Assembly: GCA_035235625.1 (NCBI GenBank)
Contig: CP141146.1
Coordinates: 21,012,501-21,076,500, forward strand
Direction of reading: 5' to 3'
From: Saururus chinensis
Lineage: Eukaryota > Streptophyta > Magnoliopsida > Piperales > Saururaceae
DNA: 64,000 nt
Shown here: positions 12,011 through 22,938 of the stretch, piece after piece
Layout: each line of letters starts with the position of its first letter
How positions within the stretch are numbered: position 1 is the stretch's first letter
Notes under the pieces: generated by a model
What the model was told of the DNA's origin: nothing
Database searches by the model: none
The model's input: only the letters and a program-made list of their open reading frames with translations
Translations under genes and position numbers: made by a program

Positions 12011-12498
12011 AGTATTGATAAAAAAATTTATAAAAGAAAAATGAATGTCATATCAAAACATCAATGTGCAGCAAGATTTTGTGGTTTGCGTTGAAATACG
12101 AGTTAATATATTAGTAATCTATTTCCAAAAAGCTAATAACATAACTAGGATATCATTTCTTGGAGGGCAAATAAACTTTTATTTATAATTTTGTGTATAT
12201 TAATATAAAAAATTGAAAATAAATTAGTTTAAAAATAATATTTATATTTAACCTTAAAAATATAAATAAAAAAAGAATAGAATCCACTTAAAACAATTTC
12301 CATTGAATAGAAAAAATGAGAAAAACATTGACAACTTTGATAAATAGAGAAGTTCAGAAAAAAAAAAAGTTGAGAGCCATGGCCCAACCTTGTTAAGTAG
12401 TCCCATCCCCACTAACAGCTTAAGCTATGGAGAAATAAAAATGGTTATCTAACATATTACAGTTCAATTGCTTGTTTTATTAAGTTATAGAAAAAAAA
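12011..12498. other. AT-rich stretch without a gene
   Basis: Strongly AT-rich with long A and T runs. No conserved protein or RNA gene seen in either strand. Confidence 0.6.
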
Positions 12499-12849
12499 GG
12501 AAAATTATTTAAATAATAATTTAAAAAAATATTTAACAAACCTACCCGCTTTGAAAAATATTTTCCAAAGTGGTGTTAATTTTTTACTACGTAAGTTTTT
12601 AAAAAAATTTTTTTATGTAATTTCGTCTTTTGGAAGGACGAAATCATGTTTAAGTTGATTTTGTCATTCAAATAATGAAATCGGGTTAAAACAAATTAAG
12701 TTGAAGCCATATAATTTTTTTTTAACAAAAGTCATGTAAGCGCTAGTGCTTAGCTACTTTGGTTTTTAACATTGCTTTGAGAAATATTTTTCAAAATAGG
12801 TTAATTTGGTAAATTTATTTTTTAAAATTATTATTTAAATAATTTTTCC
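12499..12849. mobile_element. MITE with Mutator-family terminal inverted repeats
   Basis: The left end starts GGAAAATTATTTAAATAATA and the right end is its imperfect inverse (AATTATTATTTAAATAATTTTTCC). Both ends continue inward with the 'ttg(a)aaatattt…aaagtggtgtt' block and the 'gacgaaat' block found in the inverted repeats of the complete Mutator-like element at 50976-58117. It is about 351 bp with no coding capacity. A clear 9 bp target duplication is not visible in the A-rich flanks. It is best read as a non-autonomous deletion derivative of that family, 0.5 kb upstream of the kinase. Confidence 0.65.
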
Positions 12850-13053
12850 TAAAAAACATGAAAAGGATAAGATGTTTACCAGCCCTTCTTCTCAGCCCAT
12901 CCCGCCTATACACAGTCGTTAGATATACGTCTCCATATAATACAAATATCCACTGACAGTATTGAAGCGGTAGTGGGCTGGTGGCCGTGGCAGACTCCTC
13001 ATGCATTAATGCTTTTATACCATAAATATTCTTCAATGGCAGATTAATTTATT

Positions 13054-13161
13054 ATGGAAAAAATGAAAACTATGGGGCCGATGAATTTGCCTGTAATGAC
13101 TGATGTTACAATAGTTTTCGGAGTATTTCATTCTGACTCAATCTTACGGATGTTATGTTGA
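13054..13161 (+). other. Short in-frame upstream leader ending in TGA before the kinase frame
   Basis: Starting at ATG 13054 the frame runs 35 codons with a hydrophobic stretch (DVTIVFGVF), meets TGA at 13159-13161, then continues RFFFWWKNLKKRKALE straight into the kinase frame. A hydrophobic segment followed by a basic KKRK cluster is what the membrane anchor of a receptor-like kinase looks like, so the TGA may be a disabling change. Alternatively this is intron, with the pyrimidine-rich run at 13165-13175 serving a splice acceptor such as the AG at 13179-13180 or 13182. Confidence 0.35.
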
Positions 13162-13314
13162 AGATTTTTTTTCTGGTGGAAGAATCTAAAGAAAAGGAAG
13201 GCCCTTGAACTCGTATCTGAATCAAGCACAGCTGCTGCTACCTCAAAGGTGATTTCAGAGAATCTGAAGCTTGAGAAGCAATCACAGATCAAGAAATTGC
13301 GAGTTCAAGAAAGG

Positions 13315-14349
13315 ATGCAGTCATGTCGCACTCTGACTCTATGGAAGTCTGTAGCAGATGAAGTTCGACCCAGCGTTTTGCACAGGTACAAGTACAAGGA
13401 GATCGTTAAGATGACAGCATCATTCAGTAACATCATAGGCCGAGGAGGATCCTGCACAGTGTACAAAGGGAAGCTCCCCGATCAACGCACAGTTGCGGTG
13501 AAGGTGTACGCACACCGCATGCCAAAAGCCGAGCATTGGTTCCGGAGTGAAATGCAGGTTGCGGGGGCGGCTAGCCATGATAACATTTTAAAGCTTTTCG
13601 GATTCTGCTGCGAGAGATCATCAATGGCCCTCGTCCTTGAGTACGCTCCCAACAGGTCGCTTGACATTCTCATACATTCTCATGGCCCTTCGAATCATTC
13701 ACTTAGCTGGGAACAGCAATACCAAATTGCAGTGGGTGTGGCCAAGGGAATCGACTATCTGCATTCTGTGTGCGACATTCTGCATGGCGATGTAAAACCA
13801 GGAAACGTTCTTTTAGATGAAAACTTCTGTCCAAAAATCTGCGACTTTGGACTGGCCACCAGAATGGAGGAGGAGTCGAGCTTTTCGCTGAGCGCCGCCC
13901 GGGGAACATTGGGTTACATAGCTCCCGAGCTGGTCAGCCTCAGGGTGTCTCGGAAGTTGGATGTTTATGGGTACGGGGTGACCCTGCTGGAGATGTTGAC
14001 AAGGAGGCGGCCATTCGGTGGAAGCAGAACGAACGGCATGTCCGCAGAGAATATTGTGGACTTTGCACATGATTATTTGAATCAACAGAGTGACGTTAGG
14101 CTTGGAGGAGAAGAAGAATTCACGAGAATGATGATCAAAGTCGGTTTGTGGTGTACACAGAGCAAGCCGGAAGACCGCCCTTCTATGACTCAAGTGCTGG
14201 ATATGCTTCATTACGCCAAAAAAACAGTGCTGTGTACGCTCCAAGGAGAGTGTGATGGCATCCGGACACCGCCGCCTCCTTCCATGACTGAAGAACAAGA
14301 GGTGTCCAGGGATTATGGCTCCGTTGGCTCCGTGGACTTATTGCGTTGA
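13315..14349 (+). CDS. Receptor-like kinase domain protein (RLK/Pelle, LRK10L-like), non-RD
   Basis: A Ser/Thr protein kinase of the plant RLK/Pelle superfamily, closest in motif pattern to the LRK10-like group; the ligand and pathway are unknown. The first in-frame ATG within the open stretch is at 13315 (344 residues), although the frame is open from 13162. Counted from codon 13249: glycine loop GRGGSC at 64-69 (the usual third Gly is Cys), VAVK lysine at 85, alpha-C Glu at 101 (RSEMQVAG), catalytic loop HGDVKPGN at 179-186, CDFG at 198-201, APE at 225-227 and WCTQSKPEDRPSM near 290. The HRD Arg is Gly, so this is a non-RD kinase, a class often tied to immune receptors. No extracellular domain is found upstream. 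It may be a lone cytoplasmic kinase, the 3' exon of a broken receptor, or a pseudogene with an intact kinase core. Confidence 0.75.
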   Translation: MQSCRTLTLWKSVADEVRPSVLHRYKYKEIVKMTASFSNIIGRGGSCTVYKGKLPDQRTVAVKVYAHRMPKAEHWFRSEMQVAGAASHDNILKLFGFCCERSSMALVLEYAPNRSLDILIHSHGPSNHSLSWEQQYQIAVGVAKGIDYLHSVCDILHGDVKPGNVLLDENFCPKICDFGLATRMEEESSFSLSAARGTLGYIAPELVSLRVSRKLDVYGYGVTLLEMLTRRRPFGGSRTNGMSAENIVDFAHDYLNQQSDVRLGGEEEFTRMMIKVGLWCTQSKPEDRPSMTQVLDMLHYAKKTVLCTLQGECDGIRTPPPPSMTEEQEVSRDYGSVGSVDLLR

Positions 14350-14989
14350 CGTGCGCAATCTTCCTCATGCGGCCTGCGATCACTGGTTTCTTACTTCCAC
14401 TTTTCGCACTGGCGTTGCCATTCTTCTAAAGCTCGTCCCTTCATATTCTTGGGCTTGTTTTCGCGACGAATTTATTGTTTCTTGTAATATTTCTTGAATA
14501 CGAGTAAAACCACGAGGATTGCTGTACATTTTACCCCGATCTCTGATTGACTCCTAATGTCATAGCTTTCATATATATTAATATATATTAATATAATTTT
14601 AATAGAATTTAGAGCTTTTTTTATATTACTTTGGTAAAGAAACTAATATTTCATATTTCTTGGTTTTTAAAGAAAAATTTCACGTTACCTATTTTAGGAC
14701 GAAACTTTTCTTAGACTTTAAATAAACGTAATCTATATACATATCCTCATAAATGAATACCAAAATAGTGTGGTGCCATTCCGGTGGGGAGGATTAATCG
14801 GCGACAAGTCAAAATTTATAGGCAGGCAGGAGGTGACTGGCAGTGACTCATCGGCGAGTTGTTTGAGACAGTAAAAACCCGATTTTTTATATGACATAAG
14901 TTGTTCAGGGTGAAAATGGCTTTATTTCGGCGGATCTGATCACCCTTTAACCCCCATAATAGAAAATATTGATATTTACATACATTATA
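14350..14989. other. Downstream of the kinase; no further gene seen
   Basis: AT-rich 3' flank. It includes a likely untranslated tail with an AATAAAC-like signal near 14723 and a short TATATTAATATATATTAATAT run near 14570-14595. No conserved protein seen. Confidence 0.5.
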
Positions 14990-15658
14990 AAAGAGAAGTA
15001 AGCAATGATGAAGTTTATATAGGTGGAAAGGCGCAGTTGATGAACATTAATCCAACGGTGAAGTTTGGCAAGCTGTTGCTTTAAGTCAAAGAAAGACTTT
15101 TCGTTAATGGTAATATGACTTCGAAGTATTTAATTTCATCTTCACAATTATCCATTATATATGAATTAGAAGACGATGAGGACCTGCAATTAATATTTTT
15201 GATTCATAAGAAGGTAAATAAAGAGGTGTTATCATTGTATGTGGAGATGAAAGAGCCCGACAACAGTGACAAATCATCATCAGTAGAAAGGAACAAGACA
15301 TTCAATAAAGCTAAATCACTGGTGGTATCGACTTAACCCAGCTCAAACTTCGGATTACGGATAGGAGTCAATGATACACAATTTACTTTTGAAATTGTTA
15401 GATAGCAATGAATTTTATATTACACGATATTGTACTTTATCGTATACTCAAGCACACGATATCTAACCTATCATGTTCAGTATAAAGAATATCGTGTTAA
15501 GTAAAAACACAATATTTATAATATCACATAACTAATGATGTGAATTGCAAAATTGATATAGCACTAATTCTAATTAGCGTAGATTGAATAACGCGACTTG
15601 TATAAATATCATATCATCAATAACACCATATAATTTGTAAGCATGTAACTGAATACAC
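14990..15658 (+). pseudogene. MULE-1 transposase, N-terminal PB1-like segment
   Basis: From about 14990 the plus strand reads EVSNDEVYIGGKAQLMNINP, then VKERLFVNG, then SIIYELEDDEDLQLIFLI. This is the pattern of the PB1-like region at the N-terminus of plant MuDR-type transposases. A TAA interrupts it near 15083, and another stop follows at about 15334. The gene continues, interrupted, at 18134-18364 and 22688-24636. The left terminal repeat of this element was not identified. Confidence 0.6.
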
Positions 15659-15661
15659 GAT

Positions 15662-18133
15662 CACTACAACAAAAAGGACTATTAGCGACACATTTATGCG
15701 TCGCTAATAGTCCACTAAACGTTGCTAATGACTATTAGCGATGCATAATAAACGTCAAAAAAAGTGTCGTCGCTATTGTATATTTGCGACATATAACAAA
15801 AAAGTCGCTAATGTGACCCTTTAGCGATGTATATAAAAGCGTCGCTAATAATTAATTATTAGCGACAAATAACTATGCGTCGCTAATACTTGATTATTAG
15901 CGACATATATATACATCTCTAATAATAATTATTAATTACGCTTATTTTTAAGCGTCACTAATGATAACTATTAGTGATGCTTTTATAAACGTCACTAATA
16001 GAATAACCATTTTTTTAAAAAATATGAAAATAACTTATTAACGACGTATACAAAAGTGTCGCTAAAAAAACAGTTATTAGCGACGCTTTTCTATACGTCG
16101 CTAATAAATTAAAGTTTTTTTAAAAAAATTCAAAGCATCGCTAATTTATTTTAAAATATTTTAAAAAAATTAGCGACACATATGGATGCATCGCTAAAGA
16201 GGAATTTTGGGCCAAAAATCCCTCTCCTCTCTCTCTTCCCTCCCCTCTCTCTCTCCTCTCTCTCTCCTCTCATCTCTCTCCTCCCTCTCCTCTCTCCCTC
16301 CTCCCTCTCCTCTCTCTCTCTCCTCCCTCTCCTCTCTCTCTCCTCTCTCCCTGCACACTATCTCTCCTCTAATTTTAATTTTTTAAGATTTTTTATTCGT
16401 TAAAAATAATTTTCAAAAAATATATATATTAAAATAACTCATATTAGTAAAGTATATAATTATATATTACTAATACATATATTAATAGCGACATATAAAA
16501 TTATATGTCGCTATTACTATGTATTTAAATTTTAATTTTAAAAATATAAAAATAATAATTTTTTTATAAAAAAATCAAAATAAAATTACTCTCCATGTCT
16601 TCTCTCTCTCCTCCCTCTTCTCTCTCTCTCTCTCCCTCTCCTCTCTCTCCTCCCTCTCCTATCTCTCTCCTCCCTCCTCTCTTTCCTCCCTCTCCTATCT
16701 CTCTCCTCCCTCCTCTCTTTCCTCCCCCTCCTATCTCTCTCCTCCTCTCCTCCCTCTCCTCTCTCTCTCCTCTCTCCCTACACACTATCTCTCCTATAAT
16801 TAATTTTTTATTCATTAAAATTAATTTTTAAAAATTTTAAAAAATTAAAAGAAATCATATTAGTGACATATATAATTATACGTCGTTAATACATCACTTA
16901 TTAGCGACGTATAATTTTATACGTCGCTAATACATTATACATATACTAATAGCGACGTATAAAATTATACGTCACCATTAATATGTATTTTAAATTTAAT
17001 TAATTATTTTAAAAATATAAAAATTAAAATAAAATTACTCTCTGTCTCTCTCTCCTCTCTCTCTCTCCCTCCCTCCCCCTCCTCTCTCTCTCCTCTCTCT
17101 CCCTCCCTCCCTCCCTCTCCTCTCTCTCATGCCCTCTCCTCTCCTCTCTCTCTGTCTTCTCTCTCTCCTCTAATTTCAAATTTTTATGATTTTTTATTCT
17201 TTAAAATTAATTTTAAAAAATTAAAAGAAATCATATTAGCGACGTATATAATTATACGTCACGTATTAGCAACATATAATGTTATACATCACTAATACAT
17301 ATACTAATACTGACGTATAAAATTATAAATCACTATTGTTATTTATTTTAATTTTAATTTTTTATTTTAAAAATAATTTTTTTAAAAAAAATTAAAATAA
17401 AATTACTCTCCCTCTCCTCTCTTTCTCTCTCCTCTCTCCCCACTCTCTATCTCTCTGCCTCTCTCCTCTCTCTCTCTTCTCTTTCCCTCTCCCTCCCTCT
17501 CCTCTCTCTCTCCCTCTCTCTCTCTCTCTCTCCCTCTCCTCTCTCTCCTCTGTCTCTCCCTCTCCCCCCTCTCTCATCTAATTTCATTTTTTTATGATTT
17601 TTTATTTTTAAAAATTAATTTTAAAAATAATAAAATAAAATAAAATAAAATAAATCTTATTAGTGACATATAGAAATATATGTCGTTAATACCTATATTA
17701 TTAGCAACGTATATTTCTATACGTTGCTATAAGTTTTTATTTTATTTTTTAGTTTTATTACAATTAATAAGTATTAGCGACGCTTATTTTTAAGTGTAGC
17801 TAATAGCAGAGCTATTAGCGACGCTTAACATAAGAGCTATTAGTGATGCTTAACATAAGCGTCGCTAATAGTTATAATTTTTTTTCTTTTTTTTATTTAA
17901 AATATATATCTTTTAGCGACGTTTGTATAAAGTATCGCAAATAGGTCAACTATTAGGGATGCTTATAATAAAGCGTCGCTTATATCTGACTATTAGTGAC
18001 ATACATATTTATGCGTCACTAATAGTTGACTTTATTGTGACACTTTTCTATACGTCACAAATAGTTGTTTTTGGTGGCACTTGATTTTGCGTCGCTAATA
18101 AATACATTGATAATACTACATTTTGTTGTAGTG
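15662..18133. mobile_element. CACTA-type non-autonomous transposon, complete, TSD GAT
   Basis: It starts CACTACAACAAAA at 15662 and ends with the inverse TTTTGTTGTAGTG at 18133. The 3 bp GAT flanks both ends (15659-15661 and 18134-18136), as expected for CACTA elements. The interior carries no transposase. It is packed with inverted pairs of a 'TTAGCGACG…CGTCGCTAA' motif near both ends (15680-16200 and 16860-18110), which is how subterminal transposase-binding sites are arranged in CACTA elements. Four CT-rich blocks fill the centre. It sits inside the MULE-1 transposase gene. Confidence 0.9.
16217..17580. repeat. Four-copy internal repeat of CT-rich microsatellite plus TTAGCGACG spacer
   Basis: CT-rich blocks start near 16217, 16594, 17037 and 17403. 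Each is followed by an AT-rich arm ('cttttaattttttatgatttttta'-like) and an inverted TAGCGAC/GTCGCTA pair. The spacing of 365-445 bp shows that one module was amplified in tandem. Apparent proteins here (Ser/Leu/Pro-rich on plus, Glu/Arg/Gly-rich on minus) are simple-repeat artefacts. Confidence 0.8.
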
Positions 18134-18359
18134 GATGTCGAGTTATATCGCATATTGATTAACACGTTAATATCCATTGTAGATTGGGAGAACCGGGAAA
18201 TTTCAACCCAACAAATCTATATCACACATTGTACAACAATCCAATGCCTACAAAACCTGTGAAAGAAGTCAATCAAATTGAATTTGAAGAAATGTCGCCA
18301 ACAATAGGTGCGACAAGGACTTCATTTGATAACTATGAATCCCCATACAACCCTGGGAA
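18134..18359 (+). pseudogene. MULE-1 segment between two insertions (acidic linker)
   Basis: This is coding sequence of the MULE-1 transposase between the CACTA element and the LTR insertion. It reads QIEFEEMSP, then SFDNYESPYNPGNY, and the same frame resumes after the LTR at 22690 as DDQEFEE. That continuity across the insertion supports both the gene model and the insertion boundary. Confidence 0.65.
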
Positions 18360-18364
18360 TTACA

Positions 18365-21300
18365 TGTAATGTCCCTAAATTTTCTACTATTTTTCTGCTA
18401 TTTTCTGATCATTTTCAGTGAGAAAATGTGATGCATCTGCATGTGGTCTCAATATTCGTATACAAAGAATCGAGTATGGGTTCAGTCGTAGGCCGCTGGC
18501 CTGGACGCGCGCTTGCGGCTCAAAAAATTCAAAGTGAATGCAAGAATAGATGATAAGGGAAAAAATAAATTAAAAAAAATATAATAAAAAGTCCAATTCA
18601 GGCGACTCTGTTTTGGAATCGCCTAGAACTGCCCAGAGGCCCCCCTTCTCTCGTTCTGGGCACCACTGGCTGGACGCCGGCTGACCTCAGCCTGGTGACA
18701 GCCAGGCCGCCTTCCCAACGTCGCCCCAGCCCGGGTTCAACTTACTCAGTTGCACACCAGTTCTCCCTCCCTTTCTCTCACCCTCTTGTTTTTTGAGTAG
18801 AACGTCACCAGCGACCGACGATAGGCTCTATCCAGCCTCCGTCTGATCAGCCTTGGGCCGGAGACGACAAGGCCGCCGTCCCTAGCCAGTCCCGCTAGTT
18901 CCCCCGTCGAGATTTGCTGTCGTTAGCCCCATCCCCCTCTATTTGTATTGTGTTGTTTTAGCCGCCATCGTGGGCCGGCAAGGGCCGGTCGGCTACCCAC
19001 GGCTCCGCCTTGGGCCGGCGATGGCGGGAGGCCACACTCTCGACCCCACTTGGACTCCTCCACCGCCCCACTCCATTTTCCCCCTCTCTGCCTTATTTTT
19101 CACCGATACACTGTTTGGATTAAACAGTGGTTGACGGCGGCCAGCCATGGCCGATCGGACCTCAGTCCGGCTTCACCTTGGTCCAATGAAGGCGGTAGGC
19201 CACCCCAATGGGTCCAGTTCTTCCTCCTCCCCCTCCGTCTCTCCTATGCTCGGTCCGGACGCTTCTTTGTTTTCAGTTTGGTTCGATTTGTCCGTTTGGG
19301 ACTGTCGGTGCTGGAAGTTGCCGCCTTTGGCCGAAGATAGCTCTGTCCGGCTGCCACAGGCTTAGAGGAGCCAGCCGAGGCTGCCACCTTCCCTCCCTGG
19401 CCCTCTCTTCCACCCTTTCTTTTTTGTTCTTCCATCCAGATCCATCCGCCTTCTGTGTTGGGCTCTGCAGCCGCTGATGCTGGCTGGCAGTGGCCGGACG
19501 GCCGCAGTGGACTCTGCCCCCACCTGGAGATGGCTAGGGACAGCTCTATCCAGCATGGCTCCACCTACTCTAGCCTAGCCCCACCTACGCCCCATCTTGG
19601 TTCCACCTATGGCTTCAAATCCGATAGTTTGGACCCCTTCCCTATTTCAGTCGGGCGATGTCCATCCACTGCATCTATGCACCGGATGGACTCTGGCAGG
19701 CATATGTCTGACTCATCGTGACAAGTGAAGGCTGGACCATCGCCGCCTTCCCAGTTTGGCCGCTTGTCCACCCTGGTCAACCCTCTTCGATCAACTAACA
19801 GTCTCCTACCCCCCCTATTTGATTTTGAGTTACCGCCATTGTTGTTGGCTAGCGAGGGCACTTGGTCACCATGGGTTCCGCCCCAGCTTGTCAACGACCA
19901 TAGACGGTCCTCAATCGGCTGGCTCCACCGCCACCTCCACCTCTCATCCATCCTTGGGCATCACCCTAGGCCCTCTGCCTTATGTTGGCCTTTGTAAATG
20001 CGAAATTGATGCTATTGGGTGCTGCCCATGACTGATTTCAACGTCTTGTGATCGACCTTTAGTGAGTACACCCTCAACTTTTGGCCGCGCCTTCAATTTC
20101 TAGTGGCACAACCTTGTGTCTGACTGCCCAAGTGCACCCAATCTTTTGGTTCGAGTGAAATTAGCCCAACCTTGCCGAGATTTATTTTGGAGTCTGAAAA
20201 TCCTCTGGACAGTAACTCTCTCAGTGCGATGCTTTTGGCTGCCTATTCCACCACCAATGTCGCCACCATCATATGCTCGCCATCAAACTCATGTGGATTA
20301 CGAGGTAGGGGACCTTGAACTCGTAATTTCATTATAGCATGCTTTGATTGTGTAGTAGCATGCTAGGAGTTTATAATTTAATGTTCTACATGATTATGCT
20401 GATTATATAAGCATGTTGTATGTATGTGAATTGTGCATATGTTAGTGAAGACTAAGGGTAAGTAGTAAGTTCCTATGAATTGTATGTTTGTGACCAGAGC
20501 GTGTGATCTTTGTTGTGGGCTGGTAGTATGTGATCGATGGGCACAAGTGGGAGTGTTTGATTGTAAGTTTGGCAAGGGAAACTTCATAGTCTATGACATG
20601 GAAACTGTGACTATATGTCTGACGAGGAAAGACGAAAAATGGACGGGTGAAGGTTGGACTTGATGAGATTGGGGGATTGGTTTAGATTGAGTCTGATGGT
20701 ATATTGGAGCAACGAGCTGAAGGCTTTGGGGATGCAATGATTTAGAAAACTTAAGGTTTGGAGCATCTTGGGGGTTGTGAGTTAGTGAGCGTTAATAGCA
20801 TAATTGTACACGTATAATGTACGTAATATGAATTGTAACGGAAGAGCAATGTGTAAGGAATTAGTAAGGGTTGGATGACATGATTTGGGTCTAAAGAGTT
20901 TGATTTGAGGAGTTTGAGTAAGACGATTTGGGTTTAAGGCAGATGGTGTACGATGTAAGGTCGTAAGTATTTGATGGTAAGAGTGTAAGTATGGAATTCA
21001 AGTTTGACAAGCAAGGCTATGTTGAGATCCGTAAGACTGTAAGTGTAAGGGTGGAGGAATGAGCTAAGCAAAGAATGCTATTTTTGTTGTTTAGAACTAC
21101 AAAATGGGTGCGGTTCTATCTATATTTGCTGAAGAATGTAAGACAGAAGTAGTTCCAAACATAAGTATACATGCATAAGTTACTTAATGTCAACTTAAAT
21201 TGTAAGCAACCCTAAATCGATAATGTTGTGAGTTGAGACTAAGGGTTTCGACATATTAAGTTCCTTGTTTGAGCCAGTCGATAAGTAATTGGCTAAGCGT

Positions 21301-22687
21301 CCTTCCTGGTTTAGCCATGGTGTTATCCTGCGGGATTTAGTCTTGGTGTTGTTTTTCGGCCCAGACGTTGATACTCTATTGAGATTGCTGTAAGTTTTCG
21401 CCCTTTTAGGGCACTGTATGTATTTTTGCCTACAGATGGCACTATATGTTCCACCCAAGAGTGGCATTGTAAGATTCCTGCCCAAGAGTGGCCCGTATAT
21501 TTTTTGCCGTTAGTTGGCACTGTATGGCCCCATATAGTGGCCATTTGCGCGCTTAGGTAAGTAGGTTCATGGGTCTACTCTTACCTATTTGATCCTGTGC
21601 CCCATGAGCATAGGTGTGCCTTACCTTTGGAAAAGTCCATGACGTCTAGTTGCTCCCTGAAGGTTAAGGTGACACCCTAGTGACATTCCCTTCCTTTCCA
21701 ACGTTGGAGTTTATTAATTGTAATGAGCTTCAATTGTCGGTAGTATGTGTACGATAGTAAGAGTAAGTTGTATGTTTCAGATTCTGGGTAAGTTGTACGT
21801 GTAAGATCCAAAGTAAGTGTAAGCTTCTAAAGAAGACATAAGAATATGTTTATGTGTAAGAGTAAGGTTGTACAAGTAAGTTCGTACGAATAAGGTCGTA
21901 CGAGTATGTGTATGTTGTAAGTGTAAGTGTACGCTTGTATGAGTAAGTTGATAAGACTGATTCAGAGTGTAAGTGTGAGAGCATGATATAGGAGTAAGTG
22001 TAAGTTTAGCTTGTATGATGATTTGTATGCGTGACCATATTTACGTTTCTTATTCTGTTTGCTTCATGTGTGATTGCATGAAAGCATCTATGTATGAACT
22101 TGCAAAGTTCATTGACTTATTTTTTTCCCTACTTGGTATTTTCCTATTGAGTATGAAAATACTCATGACCCTATTTTTTTTAGCCCCGTTCTCCGGGAGG
22201 CTTTTGCAGGTTATGATGGAGAGCTCCGAGAGATGGATGCTCGTTTTTGCAATGGATTATTTCCCTTTGACTCAAGTATATTTGGCTGAATGTGAGTATA
22301 TTTTTGTGCCACGATTGGATGTATTGGGTGAGATGAGAAGTAAGTCGTTATGTATACTAAACTTTTAACTTGGATCAGACTGTAGACTGTTATGAGACTT
22401 GTACTTGGGGATGCTTGGGAGTTATTTTTATATAAAAATCCATGATCATGGTAATTTATTTGTACGTTTGTTTTCGAGTAGCACATGAGGATATTTGATT
22501 TGGCCGTACGATGTTTAATTGAATGAAGAAAAAAAATTTGGATGAAAAGTTGATGTATTATGTTTTAAATTATAAACTATATTTACAGGTCTTGTATTTA
22601 GTTATTTTTCTCCGATTTATAGTCTTTTTATTGCAAAAATATTATGTGAATTTTAAGAAAATGTGATAAAAAATCTCAGGCGTTACA
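18365..22687 (+). mobile_element. Solo-LTR-like insertion, 4.3 kb (family A, copy 1)
   Basis: It starts TGTAATGTCCC and ends GGCGTTACA, the kind of ends seen in large chromovirus (Tekay/Del-like) LTRs. The right flank is TTACG (22688-22692) and the left flank TTACA (18360-18364). The one difference is the change expected from decay of a CpG formed at the junction. There is no internal domain, primer site or second LTR, so it reads as a solo LTR or a non-coding LTR-like element. Layout: AT-rich start, GC-rich core 18640-20020, then a plus-strand stretch rich in GTAAG words (20880-22010). A short hairpin lies at 22146-22163 near the end. The part from 20290 to the end matches 27420-29282. Open frames in the GC-rich core are not conserved. 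Confidence 0.8.
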
Positions 22688-22828
22688 TTACGATGACCAA
22701 GAATTTGAAGAAGTGTGAGGTGATGATTAATAGAAAGAGAATGATATAATTGACATAAAAAATATGTCTAACCATGAAGAATTTAGACACAACGAGGTAC
22801 CTGGTAATATTGACGTTGAGGCCGAGGC

Positions 22829-22938
22829 AGAGTGGGAGACAATCGATGATCTCAACTTGTTGGAACTAAATATTAATGAGGGTAGAGTGGGAGACAGTTG
22901 ATGATCTCAACCTTTTGGAACCAAATATTAATGAGGGT
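22829..22938 (+). repeat. 55 bp tandem duplication in the MULE-1 linker
   Basis: 22829-22883 and 22884-22938 are near-identical, both starting AGAGTGGGAGACA and ending TTAATGAGGGT. The second copy has a few substitutions. A 55 bp shift breaks the reading frame. Confidence 0.85.

Noticed and set aside
13482..14383. Minus-strand open frames over the kinase
   Set aside because: Shadows of the kinase frame; no domain, and the plus frame carries all kinase motifs.
16182..17577. Ser/Leu/Pro-rich and Glu/Arg/Gly-rich open frames
   Set aside because: They are translations of CT/GA microsatellites inside the CACTA element on either strand.
18943..20031. Several overlapping Pro/Ser-rich open frames in a GC-rich region
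   Set aside because: They lie in the GC-rich core of the family-A LTR, overlap on both strands and show no conserved domain. High GC alone explains the lack of stops.
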